From Euryarchaeota archaeon UBA102 (GTDB lineage: Archaea; Thermoplasmatota; Poseidoniia; MGIII; CG-Epi1), in assembly GCA_002509225.1 (NCBI GenBank), contig DAHL01000011.1, forward strand, positions 1 through 31,803: a DNA stretch of 31,803 nt. The letters run 5' to 3'. The notes beneath the pieces are model-generated. The model saw only the letters and a list, made by a program, of their open reading frames with translations, made no database searches and was not told where the DNA came from. This document shows positions 9,048 to 16,729 of this stretch, in pieces (positions within the stretch are counted from its first letter, which is position 1; every line of letters starts with the position of its first letter). Position numbers and translations under genes: made by a program.

Positions 9048-9638
9048 ATGGAAAAGAGAAATTTAGAAATTGGAAAGATTATCGTATTCTTACTTATGAT
9101 TGGAGCAGGAGGTCGAGTACTATTGAATAGTTATCCAAACGTAGAGACAGTTATGGTGTCTGTTTTTCTAGCTGCGATGCTCTTGCCTAGACATCTTTCA
9201 GTAATAACTTCTCTAGCCATAATTGTACTGAGTGATTGGTATTTGGGATACCTGCCAAACTCTGGAAATATACTAGCATCGATAGTTGTGTTTACCTATT
9301 CTGGATTTCTATTAGTTAATATTTTTGGAGTGAAAATTCAAAACTGGATATCTGGAAAATTTGGAAGCAGTGCAGTCCTAAAATTCAGTGGTGCAGGAAT
9401 TTCGTTTGCATTAATATATGATATATGGACAAATTTTGGCGTATGGTTTTTGAATTATGATCATACATTAGAGAATTTGATTACTGTGTATTTATTAGGG
9501 ATTCCATTTATGCTCTATCATATGATGTCTAGTGTAGCTACATTTACAATGATAGGCATTCCTGTCTACTATGGACTTTCGCAAACTGTGAGTGAAGAAA
9601 TTGATGTAGAACGAAAAGAGATTTCGAAAAGAGTTTAA
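9048..9638 (+). CDS. DUF6580-like multi-span membrane protein
   Basis: 196 residues with about five to six hydrophobic helices and a short charged C-terminus (EEIDVERKEISKRV). The layout and the segments LSDWYLGY and IWTNFGVWFLN recall the DUF6580 family, distantly similar to substrate-binding (S) components of ECF vitamin transporters. No ECF ATPase or T component lies nearby, so a transport role is unproven. It follows the glycosylase by 40 nt without a clear TATA-like box at -25, so it is probably the last gene of the AIM24-UDG transcript. Confidence 0.65.
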   Translation: MEKRNLEIGKIIVFLLMIGAGGRVLLNSYPNVETVMVSVFLAAMLLPRHLSVITSLAIIVLSDWYLGYLPNSGNILASIVVFTYSGFLLVNIFGVKIQNWISGKFGSSAVLKFSGAGISFALIYDIWTNFGVWFLNYDHTLENLITVYLLGIPFMLYHMMSSVATFTMIGIPVYYGLSQTVSEEIDVERKEISKRV

Positions 9639-9642
9639 ATTT
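9634..9642 (+). promoter_or_regulatory. TATA-like box of the subtilase gene
   Basis: TTTAAATTT is centred at 9638, about 54 bp upstream of the GTG start, which predicts a leader of roughly 29 nt. That leader carries GAGG at 9681-9684 and a small reading frame. Confidence 0.4.
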
Positions 9643-9668
9643 AGCCCACTATAGGAGAAGGCGAGAGG

Positions 9669-9695
9669 ATGTGCATGATTGAGGTTTTATTGTGA
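9669..9695 (+). other. Possible 8-codon leader minicistron
   Basis: ATG at 9669 opens a frame MCMIEVLL and stops at TGA 9693-9695. This TGA overlaps the GTG start of the subtilase (GTGA). The start would lie about 6 nt after the predicted transcription start. Translational coupling is inferred; chance is possible for so short a frame. Confidence 0.25.
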
Positions 9696-12600
9696 GAAAA
9701 GAAATCTTTGTTGGTTTGATTATGTTGTTGAGTTTGGTTCCTGCCAGCTCTCAAGCACACCCTCTGTTTGAACCTTCTTATTTCGATAAAGATGGAGATG
9801 GGATAGATGATAGATTGTATCCTTTAATAGATAAAGAAGAAGATTTAGATATTTTTTTAGTATTCAATGAAAAACCTGGTGAAACACAATTGGAAGAATT
9901 AAGGTCTCTTGGATTAGAACCTAATTTTGTCTCAAAATATATACCTACTATGATATTCTACGGATTGCCTTATTATTACATTTCAGATTTACTTCATATT
10001 ACAGATTTAAAACTGATAGAATGGCAGAGCATCTACTACCCACTACTAGATACTTCAGTACCTGGAATATTAGCGAGAGGCTCTGAAGAATATGGAGACG
10101 GAGCAGCAGAACTCGGACTGACTGGCGAAGGAATTAACGTAGCAATCGTAGATACTGGCGTAGATAATTCTGGTTTTGGACAAGCGCATGAATCTCTTGA
10201 TGATATGGATGATGATCCATTAACTGATGATCCGAAATTTATTGCCGGTTGGCAACCATATGCATATTGTGTTCAAGAAGGAGATTTTAGTTGTCCGGAA
10301 GATGGATCAAAAGATCCAGATGACAGAGCAGGACATGGTACACATACAGCGTCAACTGCAATAGGTACGGCAGGAGAAACGAACTATTGTGATGACAACT
10401 GTTCTGGAGTTGCTCCTGGTGCGAGATTAATAGATGTAAAAGTTTTATCTGATCTTGGAGCGGGCGGATACCTCATAGAAGGGTTAGAATGGTTAATCGA
10501 TAATAAAGATACAGATTGGGAAGATGATGGTCCAGAAAATGATGGAGTAGATGTAGTATCTATGTCATTAGGTTCAGGAGGTACAGATGGTTCTGACCAA
10601 GCTTCGCAGATGACTAATGCTGTTGTCGCAAATGGAATTGTGGCTGTTGCAGCAACGGGTAATGATGGTGACCAAGATATAGGATCACCAGCAGCGGCTG
10701 ACTACGCCATAGCCGTTGGTGCAATGGATAATAGAAATACCATTTTACGAGATGACGATGAGTATGATAGTTATAGTAATTACGGACCAAGAGAGGATGA
10801 TGGAGATGAAGATGAATGGGACGAAATGAAACCCGATGTAATGGCTCCTGGAACTGGGATAACTGCAGCTCAAGAGGGATCGACTTCGGGAGAAAGTACA
10901 CAAACCGGAACATCGATGGCATGTCCACATGTTGCTGGTGTTGCTGCACTTATGTTAGAGTTTGACGAAAGTCTGAGACCAACTGGAAATGGAGGAAATA
11001 GTAGTGATAACTATGAAGTTTATGACAATCCTGTTCAATTTGCAATGAGAGACTTTGCAGATCGTGGTTTTGATCCAGATAATGCCAATAATACGCATTA
11101 TGCAAACAAAACAGGATGGGGATATATTAACGCATATGATTTGTTTGGATCACAAGAACCTGATTTGGAAGTTAGAAGTATAAATGTAGATCCGGACGAA
11201 CCTAGATGGGGGGATGAACTGACCATAAATGTGACTGTGAGAAATAGAGGATTAGAAGACATATCTGGTTTCTCAATTAGAATGCGTGTTGATGGGATGA
11301 TTTATCAGACCGATTCTCATGGTTCAGTGGGAGCAAGACAGGCGGAAACATTAACTTACAATTGGGAACCGCCGGAAGGAAATTTTACATTAAAATTTGA
11401 ATTATATGGTATAAATCCAGAAGATGCGAATTCTGACAATAATGAGAAAGAGATAGAGGTTGGAATTGGACCAGCAAGAGAAGATTTGAAACTGAAAAAT
11501 TTGAATTTAGACCCTTCGGACCCTGAAGAGGGGGAAACTGTTACTTTAACTGCTGAAGTAGAGAATATTGGAACTGATAATGTTACGGAATACACCGTTA
11601 CATTCTATGATGGTAATGAAGAGATAGAAGATTTTGAGAATGAAGAAATACTAGGACCTGGAAACAGTACTACGTATGAAACAGAATGGGTGGCTACAGA
11701 TGGAGAACATGACCTAAGAGCTGTTGCGCGAAATAATAATGACCCCAATGATGGCAACAATGAATACACTCGTGAAGTTAACGTAGGGGGTGGTGGAAAT
11801 AATAATGGAGGTAATCAAGGAGAGGCCAATTTCTATTTGAAAGATTTAGATTATCAAACACCAGTAGTGAATGAAGATACTTCAGTTAGAGTAACTGTAA
11901 AGAATATAGGAGATGCATCTGGAACTGCAAATGTAAAATTGAGAGTAGATGGTCAAGATGTATCTCAACGAAATCAGGATTTAGATGAAGGGGAAGAAAA
12001 AATGGTAGAATTTATCTGGAGACCGAATGACGCAGGAGATGCAACAATAGAGATAACGGCAGGAGACTACTCGATAAATGAAGATGTATATGTAGAAGAT
12101 TCTAAGATAGCGGAAATAGAGATGACGCCATCTCAATACGAAGTTGATACGAGTGGAACAAATGTATTTCAAGTAACTGTAAAGAATCTCAGATCGTCAT
12201 CTTTAGACTTAGATTTAAGAATAGATATTTCGAATCAAATTCTTACGGCATGGATAGGTGCAGTTCCACAAAGTATAGATGGTGATAGTGAATGGAATGG
12301 TGAATTGATGATTACAGCGAAGGATAATATTGATGTCGGAAATTATCCACTAGAAGTATCAATATACCGAGATGGAAAATGGATTGATTCTGCATTTTCA
12401 AATGGAATTCTAGTTGTTAAATCAGATACGGTGGAAATTAATTTGACGCCAGGTGGTTACTTTGAATTATCAATGGATATTTTCAATCCTATGAGTTCGG
12501 GAACAACGATAACTGTCACTGCGGAAACCCCTAGTGGAATATCTGTTCTTTACAATAATATGCCAACCTACTCAGAATATGTTGAAGGTGAAGGAATTAG

Positions 12601-12880
12601 GACTGTGACTGTCAAAATTACGGTTGATAATGTAGGTGCACCAACTGGAAATAATGAGATTGAAATTAAGGCGAATGGAGGTTCATTTGCTGGAATGGCC
12701 ACTGTGAATGTAATACTACCTGGTGGTGAAGAAGAAGGGGACGAAGAATCTATGATGATGACTATAGCAATAGCAGTTGGAGTTATTTTGATAATAGGGT
12801 TAGCAGCTTATTTCTATAGAAGAGATGATGATGAATATGAATATTATGATGATGACGAAGAATATGAAGAAGAATGGTGA
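9692..12880 (+). CDS. Cell-surface subtilisin-like serine protease (S8) with CARDB-like repeats
   Basis: 1,062 residues from a GTG start preceded by GAGG 7 nt upstream. There is a signal peptide (residues 1-22) and a Ca-binding-type DKDGDGIDD at 32-40. The S8 catalytic domain runs about 145-480, with Asp154 (VDTG), His215 (GHGTH), oxyanion Asn324 (ATGND) and Ser408 (GTSMACPH). Three to four CARDB-like repeats follow (about 485-900), with a Gly/Asn linker (GGGGNNNGGN) between the second and third. A transmembrane helix lies near 1020-1037. The C-terminal cytoplasmic tail is almost only Asp, Glu and Tyr. This should be a membrane-tethered extracellular protease for polypeptide degradation or surface protein processing. 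The stop abuts the convergent pyrD stop with no spacer. Confidence 0.93.
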   Translation: MRKEIFVGLIMLLSLVPASSQAHPLFEPSYFDKDGDGIDDRLYPLIDKEEDLDIFLVFNEKPGETQLEELRSLGLEPNFVSKYIPTMIFYGLPYYYISDLLHITDLKLIEWQSIYYPLLDTSVPGILARGSEEYGDGAAELGLTGEGINVAIVDTGVDNSGFGQAHESLDDMDDDPLTDDPKFIAGWQPYAYCVQEGDFSCPEDGSKDPDDRAGHGTHTASTAIGTAGETNYCDDNCSGVAPGARLIDVKVLSDLGAGGYLIEGLEWLIDNKDTDWEDDGPENDGVDVVSMSLGSGGTDGSDQASQMTNAVVANGIVAVAATGNDGDQDIGSPAAADYAIAVGAMDNRNTILRDDDEYDSYSNYGPREDDGDEDEWDEMKPDVMAPGTGITAAQEGSTSGESTQTGTSMACPHVAGVAALMLEFDESLRPTGNGGNSSDNYEVYDNPVQFAMRDFADRGFDPDNANNTHYANKTGWGYINAYDLFGSQEPDLEVRSINVDPDEPRWGDELTINVTVRNRGLEDISGFSIRMRVDGMIYQTDSHGSVGARQAETLTYNWEPPEGNFTLKFELYGINPEDANSDNNEKEIEVGIGPAREDLKLKNLNLDPSDPEEGETVTLTAEVENIGTDNVTEYTVTFYDGNEEIEDFENEEILGPGNSTTYETEWVATDGEHDLRAVARNNNDPNDGNNEYTREVNVGGGGNNNGGNQGEANFYLKDLDYQTPVVNEDTSVRVTVKNIGDASGTANVKLRVDGQDVSQRNQDLDEGEEKMVEFIWRPNDAGDATIEITAGDYSINEDVYVEDSKIAEIEMTPSQYEVDTSGTNVFQVTVKNLRSSSLDLDLRIDISNQILTAWIGAVPQSIDGDSEWNGELMITAKDNIDVGNYPLEVSIYRDGKWIDSAFSNGILVVKSDTVEINLTPGGYFELSMDIFNPMSSGTTITVTAETPSGISVLYNNMPTYSEYVEGEGIRTVTVKITVDNVGAPTGNNEIEIKANGGSFAGMATVNVILPGGEEEGDEESMMMTIAIAVGVILIIGLAAYFYRRDDDEYEYYDDDEEYEEEW

Positions 12881-13993
12881 TTAAGCCTCTGAACCGATTG
12901 CTTCTGAAATATTTGTAAACCCTTTCTCTTGAATTTTGTTACGAAGGCCACTAACGATTTCGTTAGTAATGCTTGGACCTTCAAAAACTAGACCTGTGTA
13001 AAGTTGAAGTAGTGAAGCTCCTGCAGTTATTTTGTTCCAAGCATCCTCTGAGTTCATAATTCCACCAACGCCAATAATTGGTAGCTTACCATCTGTTTTG
13101 TTGAAAATGTGTTTAATCAATTCAGTACTTTTCTCGTTAAGAGGCGCTCCACTTAGACCACCGATTTCTGAAAATATTTTTTCAGCTTGAGGTGTAGATG
13201 TTGGACGTGTGGTAGTAGTATTAGTCGCCACAATTCCATCTACTTTAGCGGTAGAAGAGGAAAGAATATTATCTAAAGCTTCAGAGGACAAATCCGGAGA
13301 AATTTTGATAAGAAGGGGTTTTGGATTTAAGGAGTTTGTATCTGCTTTTTGCTTGTTGATTTCTGAACATCTATCGATTATATGATTTAATGCTGAAGTC
13401 GATTCTTGTATATCTCTTAATCCTGGAGTGTTAGGTGAGCTTACATTAATTACGAAAAAATCACCAACGTCCCAAAGTAGATCTATTGATTTTGAATAAT
13501 CTGTAGCAGCATCTTCTAAAGGAGTGACCATTGATTTAGCAAGATTAATACCTATAGGATTTTGAGGCCATAAATCTCGAGCTTTCCAATCAGCTAAAGT
13601 GTTTGACATACCTTCAGCGCCGGGATTATTGAAACCCATTCGATTGATTAAAGCCCTCTCTGAATTTACTCGAAACATTCTGGGTTTTTTATTTCCATTC
13701 TGAGGATGAAAAGTGACGCCTCCTAATTCTGTAAAACCGAAACCTAAGGATGGCCAAGCTGGTACGGCTGAGCCGAATTTGTCGAAACCGGCAGCTAAAC
13801 CTAAAGGATTAGGAAATGTAAGACCGAAAACAGTTGAAGACAAATCTTTAGTTGAATATAATTGACGGAGGATGGCAGTTCTTCTCCTTGATTGACTAAA
13901 GAATTTTAGGAGATAGATAATTCTATCATGAGCTTTTTCAGAATCCTGAAGAAAGGTTGCCGGGCGAATCAGATTTCGGTATAAACTACCCAT
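12881..13993 (-). CDS. pyrD: Dihydroorotate dehydrogenase (quinone), class 2
   Basis: 370 residues. The enzyme oxidises dihydroorotate to orotate in pyrimidine synthesis and passes electrons through FMN to quinone at the membrane. Class 2 traits are the N-terminal helical extension (SLYRNLIRPATFLQDSEKAHD) that forms the membrane tunnel, FPNPLGLAAGFDKFG, and INRMGFNNPG. The catalytic-serine loop NVSSPNTPGLRDIQ, KISPDLS, the sequence TNTTTTRP and GVGGIMN complete the set. A CTTTAAGTAT-like box lies about 23 bp upstream of the ATG. Most euryarchaea use class 1B enzymes, so class 2 implies a quinone-based aerobic chain and may reflect old transfer from bacteria. Confidence 0.95.
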   Translation of the reverse strand: MGSLYRNLIRPATFLQDSEKAHDRIIYLLKFFSQSRRRTAILRQLYSTKDLSSTVFGLTFPNPLGLAAGFDKFGSAVPAWPSLGFGFTELGGVTFHPQNGNKKPRMFRVNSERALINRMGFNNPGAEGMSNTLADWKARDLWPQNPIGINLAKSMVTPLEDAATDYSKSIDLLWDVGDFFVINVSSPNTPGLRDIQESTSALNHIIDRCSEINKQKADTNSLNPKPLLIKISPDLSSEALDNILSSSTAKVDGIVATNTTTTRPTSTPQAEKIFSEIGGLSGAPLNEKSTELIKHIFNKTDGKLPIIGVGGIMNSEDAWNKITAGASLLQLYTGLVFEGPSITNEIVSGLRNKIQEKGFTNISEAIGSEA

Positions 13994-14035
13994 TCTAAAA
14001 ATGATACTTAAAGAGGCTAAGATTTAAGGATAACC

Positions 14036-14812
14036 CTAAAGTTTCATCGTCTTAAAAAACCAAGTACCAATGCAGATAAGAACTAAACAAAGAGAAGATA
14101 ATACAATGAAATCTTCAAGGAGACCGAATTCCTCGAATATCTTATTAGGGATTAGAGTGAACCTAATTGCGTCAACAGCATAACTAACGGGATTTGCTAC
14201 TGCAGCATAATATAGAGTATCTGGAAGGTTTTTCTTTAAGAACAGAGCACCACTTAGAAAATACATTGGGAAAACAACTAGACTAGTAACTAAACTGAAA
14301 CCTTCGGTAGATTCCATTCTGGATCCTATGATTAATCCTATGGAAGTCATTGCCACTGCCAATAGAAATAAGAAAATATACGTTAAAAGCAACGATCTTG
14401 GCGTATAGACTAAATCTGGAAAGATAAAATACCCTAAGAAAAGAATTATCGATACTTGAATCATTGAATCTGTAACACCACCTAACACCTTGCCGATGAA
14501 AATAGAGGAACGATTCAATGGTGAGGCGAGAACTTCCTTTAGGAAATCAATTTTACGATCCCAGACAATATAAAGACCATAGAAAACTGATTGAAACAGA
14601 ACAGTCATGCATAGAATTCCAGGGAAAATAAAAGAGGGATAATCGACCCCTCCGAAACTTTCACTGTCGTCTATAGAAGCTCCGATTCCTTTTCCTACTA
14701 TCAACAACCACAAAAGAGGTGTGAGAACGGAACCTATAATTCTAGAATACTCTCTAAAATAGACCTTCAACTCTCGTAACCATATTGCATAGATGCCTAC
14801 CAAATCGTTCAT
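14036..14812 (-). CDS. ABC-2 type exporter permease
   Basis: 258 residues with about six hydrophobic helices and the ABC-2 membrane layout of DrrB/NodJ-like exporters: a cytoplasmic N-terminus ending in WLRELKVYFREYSRIIG, a central MTSIGLIIGSRMESTEGF segment and the typical FPMYFLSGALFLKKNLPDTLYYAAVANPVSYAVDAIR. Its ATG overlaps the stop of the ATPase gene as ATGA, so the two products should form one exporter. The substrate cannot be read from sequence; candidates are lipids, glycolipids or small toxic compounds. Confidence 0.92.
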   Translation of the reverse strand: MNDLVGIYAIWLRELKVYFREYSRIIGSVLTPLLWLLIVGKGIGASIDDSESFGGVDYPSFIFPGILCMTVLFQSVFYGLYIVWDRKIDFLKEVLASPLNRSSIFIGKVLGGVTDSMIQVSIILFLGYFIFPDLVYTPRSLLLTYIFLFLLAVAMTSIGLIIGSRMESTEGFSLVTSLVVFPMYFLSGALFLKKNLPDTLYYAAVANPVSYAVDAIRFTLIPNKIFEEFGLLEDFIVLSSLCLVLICIGTWFFKTMKL

Positions 14813-15786
14813 TTGTTCACATTCCTAACTCTCAACATATGAGCTGATGGTTTTTCGGCACTCTCTTCCCTTATATCGTGCCCAGTGTAATGAAGAAAGA
14901 CGTCGTTTAATGTTGTATTACGAACGTCGAATGATTTTATCTCTCCTACTGCAGAAAAGAGTGCAGGAAGATTGTGAGCGACATCTTTGACTGCAACATC
15001 CAGACGGCCATTACGAGACTCACATCTGCTCACAAAGTCTAAGGAATTTACCTTATCTACTAAACTATCAGAATCTGAAACCTCTAATTGGACAGTATCT
15101 CCACCTACACCGTCTTTTAGATTTTTAGGAGTGTCCATGGTAATGATTTTTCCATAATCAATAATAGCCAACCTATCACAAAGACGATCGGCTTCTTCCA
15201 TATAATGTGTAGTGATGATAATTGTAACTTTACTATCTTTGACTATAGATTCGATATGTTCCCAAATCTTCTGTCGAGCTTGAGGATCTAATCCTAAAGT
15301 AGGCTCATCCAAAAAGAGAACGTCTGGATGATGCATCAAACCTCGTGCTATTTCGAGACGTCTGCGCATTCCGCCAGAGTATGTTCTAACTAAATCATCA
15401 GCACGATCTTGAAGACCGACTAAATCCAAAGATTCAGCTATACGGGATTTTAAATCATTACTAGAAACGCCATACATTAGACCGTGAAGATGCAGATTCT
15501 CTCTTCCAGTTAAAATGTCATCACTAGAAGGATCTTGAAAAACAATACCAATCTTATTACGAACTTTAGCAGGCGATTGAATGACATCAAAACCGGCTAC
15601 TGAAGCTTTTCCTGAAGTGGGTGAAAGTAATGTTGATAGAATAGATATGATTGTAGTCTTGCCTGCTCCGTTAGGACCTAAGAGGCCGAAAATTTCACCT
15701 TCTTGAATATTGAAATCTACACCGTCAACCGCCTTAATCTTATCGAAGTGCTTTGTCAAGTTTTCAACAGATACTGCAATCGACAT
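14809..15786 (-). CDS. ABC exporter ATPase, DrrA/CcmA type
   Basis: 325 residues from ATG 15786-15784. A reading extended to 15858 is open, but AGGAG lies 5 nt upstream of 15786 and the extension would overlap the small membrane gene in another frame, so I trim it. Walker A is GLLGPNGAGKTT, the Q-loop is in VFQDPSSDDILTGRENL, the signature YSGGMRRRLEIARGL, Walker B VLFLDEPTLGLD and the H-loop TTHYMEEAD. A C-terminal domain of about 90 residues follows, as in DrrA-type subunits. It energises the permease encoded next. The three-gene order small protein, ATPase, permease suggests one operon. Confidence 0.94.
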   Translation of the reverse strand: MSIAVSVENLTKHFDKIKAVDGVDFNIQEGEIFGLLGPNGAGKTTIISILSTLLSPTSGKASVAGFDVIQSPAKVRNKIGIVFQDPSSDDILTGRENLHLHGLMYGVSSNDLKSRIAESLDLVGLQDRADDLVRTYSGGMRRRLEIARGLMHHPDVLFLDEPTLGLDPQARQKIWEHIESIVKDSKVTIIITTHYMEEADRLCDRLAIIDYGKIITMDTPKNLKDGVGGDTVQLEVSDSDSLVDKVNSLDFVSRCESRNGRLDVAVKDVAHNLPALFSAVGEIKSFDVRNTTLNDVFLHYTGHDIREESAEKPSAHMLRVRNVNK

Positions 15787-15823
15787 AATACTCCTGAAAT
15801 AAGACTGATAATAAGAATGTGTG

Positions 15824-15991
15824 TTACTCACCGTCGTCAAAAGAAGAACTGAAGGCAAGATAGATACCGATAGCTGTTAAAGGAATACTGAAAATTAGAA
15901 AGAGAAAAGAGGCATCCGATAAATGGAACCAAGAGAGTAGTAATGTTAGGCCTGAAACTAAAAATATCGCAGAAAGTGAACGTCTCAACAT
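15824..15991 (-). CDS. Small two-helix membrane protein in the ABC operon
   Basis: A 55-residue frame from ATG 15991 to TAA 15826-15824, beginning MLRRSLSAIFLVSG and ending FSSSFDDGE. The positive N-terminus, two hydrophobic stretches (about 8-22 and 27-48) separated by WFHLSDA, and the acidic end give a credible two-pass topology. It lies 37 nt before the ABC ATPase start, on the same strand, and a TATA-like box is centred about 33 bp upstream. I do not recognise a family. It could be an accessory subunit of the exporter. Position, composition and the promoter support it, but there is no homology evidence. Confidence 0.6.
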   Translation of the reverse strand: MLRRSLSAIFLVSGLTLLLSWFHLSDASFLFLIFSIPLTAIGIYLAFSSSFDDGE

Positions 15992-16020
15992 AAATGATTA
16001 GCTATAGCAATGAATGGTAG

Positions 16021-16029
16021 CTTAAATTC
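16021..16029. promoter_or_regulatory. Shared TATA-like box for divergent genes
   Basis: CTTAAATTC reads as a TATA-like element on both strands. Its centre is about 25 bp from the glycosyltransferase ATG (16049) and about 33 bp from the small membrane protein ATG (15991). Confidence 0.45.
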
Positions 16030-16048
16030 TATTGTCTATAACTGAACT

Positions 16049-16720
16049 ATGCCAAAAGAGGTTACAGTCATAATACCGACACTGAACGAAGGTGAATCCA
16101 TAGGAGCTACGATTGATTCGATACCATCCGATGTTCCTGGAATGAGTATAGAAATTTTAGTAATTGATGGAAACTCTACAGACAATACAATAGAAGAGGC
16201 CGAGAAGAGAGGGGCCAAAGTTGTTACGGAAAAAAGAAAGGGATATGGACGTGCATACAAAACTGGCTTCAAAGAGGCGAAAACAGAATTTATTGCAACA
16301 ATGGATGGAGATACGACATATCCTGGAGATGAGATACCTAGAATGGTAGAGATGTTGGAAAATGAGAATTTGGATTTCATATCTTGTAACAGATTACAAA
16401 AAATGGATAAAGGTGCCATGTCTTTTAGCCATAGAGTTGGAAATTGGGGGCTTACATTTTTTACGAATTTGTTACATAGAATAAAAATTGGCGATTCGCA
16501 AACTGGAATGTGGATTTTTAGAAGAGAGATATTAGATAAAATAAATTTGACAAGTGATGGAATGCCGTTGTCTGAAGAGATAAAAATTGAAGTTTGGAAA
16601 AATAAAGATATAAAATGTTTAGAAGTTCCTGTAAGATATCACATACGAGTTGGAGAAGTGAAACTGAATACTTGGAATGATGGAGTTAAAAATCTCTGGT
16701 TTTTGTTTACCAAGAGATAA
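16049..16720 (+). CDS. Family 2 glycosyltransferase, dolichol-phosphate sugar transferase-like
   Basis: 223 residues with the GT-A fold. The N-terminal nucleotide-sugar motif VIIPTLNEGESI is at residues 7-18, the VIDGNSTDNT segment at 39-47, and the DxD-type metal site at D86-x-D88 (MDGDTTYPGDE). SGM-like acceptor-region features include GDSQTGMWIFRREIL. The layout matches DPM1-like enzymes that move a sugar from a nucleotide to dolichol or polyprenyl phosphate for glycan or N-glycan assembly, but there is no C-terminal membrane domain. The start is ATG 25 bp after a TATA-like box. The MFS gene follows by 9 nt. Sugar and acceptor are unknown. Confidence 0.88.
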   Translation: MPKEVTVIIPTLNEGESIGATIDSIPSDVPGMSIEILVIDGNSTDNTIEEAEKRGAKVVTEKRKGYGRAYKTGFKEAKTEFIATMDGDTTYPGDEIPRMVEMLENENLDFISCNRLQKMDKGAMSFSHRVGNWGLTFFTNLLHRIKIGDSQTGMWIFRREILDKINLTSDGMPLSEEIKIEVWKNKDIKCLEVPVRYHIRVGEVKLNTWNDGVKNLWFLFTKR

Positions 16721-16729
16721 TGAAATCCA

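Noticed and set aside
10614-10949. Open frame antisense to the protease gene
   Set aside because: It is antisense to the catalytic core of a clearly conserved protease; its His/Gln/Leu-rich composition is typical of such shadows.
15787-15858. 24-residue extension of the ABC ATPase
   Set aside because: AGGAG 5 nt before 15786 and the overlapping small membrane gene show that 15786 is the start.
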